6,689 bases of DNA, taken from positions 1 to 6,689 of the forward strand of contig MFAC01000007.1 in NCBI GenBank assembly GCA_001774455.1. The letters run 5' to 3'. A model generated the notes under the pieces. It saw only the letters and a program-made list of their open reading frames with translations, did no database searches and was not told the origin of the DNA. Both the position numbers and the translations under genes were made by a program. Source of the stretch: Candidatus Campbellbacteria bacterium RIFCSPLOWO2_02_35_12. Lineage in GTDB: Bacteria; Patescibacteriota; Minisyncoccia; Phycocordibacterales; UBA2163. This document shows, piece after piece, positions 5,389 through 6,689 of the stretch; the first letter of the stretch is position 1; every line of letters starts with the position of its first letter.

Positions 5389-6675
5389 ATGAAAAATTCT
5401 TTATTTAATGACATAATTCCTCCCAGAAAGAAGTCAATAAGAGATATACAAAATTCTCATATCAAGCCGCAAAGACCTGTTAAAAAAATATCGGAAGAAG
5501 ATTTTGAATATAATCTTAATGGCAATATAAAAAAACGCAATTCATCGCGGTTTATTATATGGTTTGTAATAATTATCGCGCTCGCGGTGTTTACATTTGT
5601 TTTTTCTTTTCTTTTTTCAGGCGCGAAAATAAGCATTACGCCGAAACAAAATAAAACTTTTGTTGACGCGCGTTTTACCGCGGCTATTGAAGCTCGTTCC
5701 GATGAGCTTCCGTATGAGATTATGACGATTGAAAAAACAGGCTCAAAAAAAATATTGGCTGTTAAAAAAGAACAAATTGAAGAAAAAGCTTCGGGTAAGA
5801 TAATAATATTTAATGATTTTAGTTCGGCAAATCAGCGACTTTTAATAAATACTCGCTTTGAGACGCCGAACGGACTCATATACAAGATAAATAAGTCCGT
5901 TGTCGTTCCGGGTCAAAAAAAAGAAAATGGAGAGATTATTCCCGGAAGCATAGAAGTTACGGTATACGCGGATGAAGCAGGTGAAAATTTTAATATAGGA
6001 TTAACAGATTTTATTATTCCGGGATTTAAGAGCTTTCCGCAATTTGATAAATTTTACGCGCGTTCAAAAACACCTATGACAGGAGGTTTTGCCGGCGAGA
6101 AGCTTATTGCGGACCCGACGGATGTTGAAAATGCCAAAAATGAAATACACTCGGAATTGCGGACACAATTATTAAATGAAGCTTTTTCCCAGAAACCGGA
6201 TGGATTTTATCTGTTTGAAGACGCCGTATTTGTGGAGTTTGAATCGGAGCAGACAGAGGGAAGCGGCGATAAAGTTGAAGTAAAAGAAAAAGCGATATTA
6301 TACGGTGTTCTTTTTAATAAGAATGAATTCGCAAAATATATTGCGGAGAATACATTTGCCACTTTTGACGAAAGTCTTGTTGAAATCTCCGATATAACAG
6401 CGCTTACACTTACCGTGTTAAATAAAGAACAAAGCAGACCTTGGGAAGATAAAGAGTTTGAATTTACTATAAAAGGTAATGTTAATATTATATGGGTATT
6501 TGACGAAGAAAGATTAAAACAAGACCTTGCGGGAAAGTCAAAGGCGGCATTTCAAACAATTCGTTCAGGTTATTCAAGTATAGAAGAGGCGGAAATCATA
6601 CTGCGTCCATTTTGGAAAAGAACATTTCCTAATAAAATAAATAAGATAAAGATAGAAAGAATTCTTAACAAATAA
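5389..6675 (+). CDS. Single-pass membrane protein with large exported domain, unknown function
   Basis: A 428-residue protein that I recognise only as the kind of conserved envelope protein found in Parcubacteria-type genomes. It has a basic cytoplasmic tail (1-54), one hydrophobic helix at about 55-77 and an exported region of about 350 residues. Basic residues before the helix (KKRNSSR) favour an inside N-terminus with the helix as uncleaved anchor. The middle of the exported part (TRFETPNGLIY at 155-165, VVVPG at 171-175, PGSIEVTVYADEAGENFNIG at 185-204) has the rhythm of a baseplate J/gp47-type beta-rich domain. That similarity is remote and unproven. The N-terminal LFNDIIPPRKK resembles the INLLPxR peptide by which PilN binds PilM, with one extra residue, and the gene upstream encodes a PilM/FtsA-like protein. 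Starts at ATG 5389, 8 nt after repeat copy 3, without a Shine-Dalgarno sequence. The TAA stop is inside the window; only 14 nt follow. Confidence 0.82.
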   Translation: MKNSLFNDIIPPRKKSIRDIQNSHIKPQRPVKKISEEDFEYNLNGNIKKRNSSRFIIWFVIIIALAVFTFVFSFLFSGAKISITPKQNKTFVDARFTAAIEARSDELPYEIMTIEKTGSKKILAVKKEQIEEKASGKIIIFNDFSSANQRLLINTRFETPNGLIYKINKSVVVPGQKKENGEIIPGSIEVTVYADEAGENFNIGLTDFIIPGFKSFPQFDKFYARSKTPMTGGFAGEKLIADPTDVENAKNEIHSELRTQLLNEAFSQKPDGFYLFEDAVFVEFESEQTEGSGDKVEVKEKAILYGVLFNKNEFAKYIAENTFATFDESLVEISDITALTLTVLNKEQSRPWEDKEFEFTIKGNVNIIWVFDEERLKQDLAGKSKAAFQTIRSGYSSIEEAEIILRPFWKRTFPNKINKIKIERILNK

Positions 6676-6689
6676 AGATTTAATAATCT

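Noticed and set aside
1..6689. Use of TGA as a sense codon (glycine or tryptophan), as in some candidate-phylum bacteria
   Set aside because: None of the five genes contains an in-frame TGA; glycine and tryptophan use ordinary codons. All stops are TAA or TAG, but five genes are too few to draw a conclusion.

Overview
The window is AT-rich bacterial DNA with five genes, all on the + strand, packed with short gaps. I infer a small-genome, fermentative member of the Candidate Phyla Radiation (Patescibacteria, most likely a Parcubacteria-type lineage). The basis is the gene style: a compact alanyl-tRNA synthetase without its C-terminal domain, an M3 oligoendopeptidase typical of that group, a divergent PilM/FtsA-like actin-fold protein next to a large single-pass membrane protein, strongly A-biased codons and no recognisable Shine-Dalgarno sequence at any visible start. 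This assignment comes from family recall; no search was run.

Layout: (1) positions 2-1540, the 3' part of an M3-family oligoendopeptidase whose start lies left of the window; (2) 1666-1884, a 72-residue protein with two membrane helices; (3) 2028-3878, alaS, a 616-residue alanyl-tRNA synthetase with catalytic and editing domains but no C-Ala domain, followed by a clear intrinsic terminator at 3893-3931; (4) 3980-5188, a PilM/FtsA-like protein with a good promoter that places transcription start at or next to the start codon; (5) 5389-6675, a bitopic envelope protein with a large exported domain that I do not recognise by name.

The most unusual content lies between the genes. A 104-bp element occurs three times (1516-1619, 1916-2019, 5277-5380), always in the same orientation and always exactly 104 bp, with about 91-92 percent identity. 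Its ends are 24-bp inverted repeats, perfect in the middle copy, extended inward by 4 bp after a one-base bulge. Copies 2 and 3 both end exactly 8 nt before a start codon (alaS and the gene-5 start), and copy 3 lies in the probable 5' leader of gene 5. Copy 1 overlaps the end of the oligoendopeptidase gene and supplies its last seven codons and its stop. The element has no recognised transposase and no visible target duplication. It may be a non-autonomous mobile palindromic repeat, a structured RNA leader, or a former mobile element now used as one.

The genes do not form one pathway. The peptidase and AlaRS are housekeeping functions. Genes 4 and 5 look like a possible envelope pair: an actin-fold cytoplasmic protein and a single-pass membrane protein whose N-terminal tail carries a short stretch resembling the PilM-binding motif of PilN.
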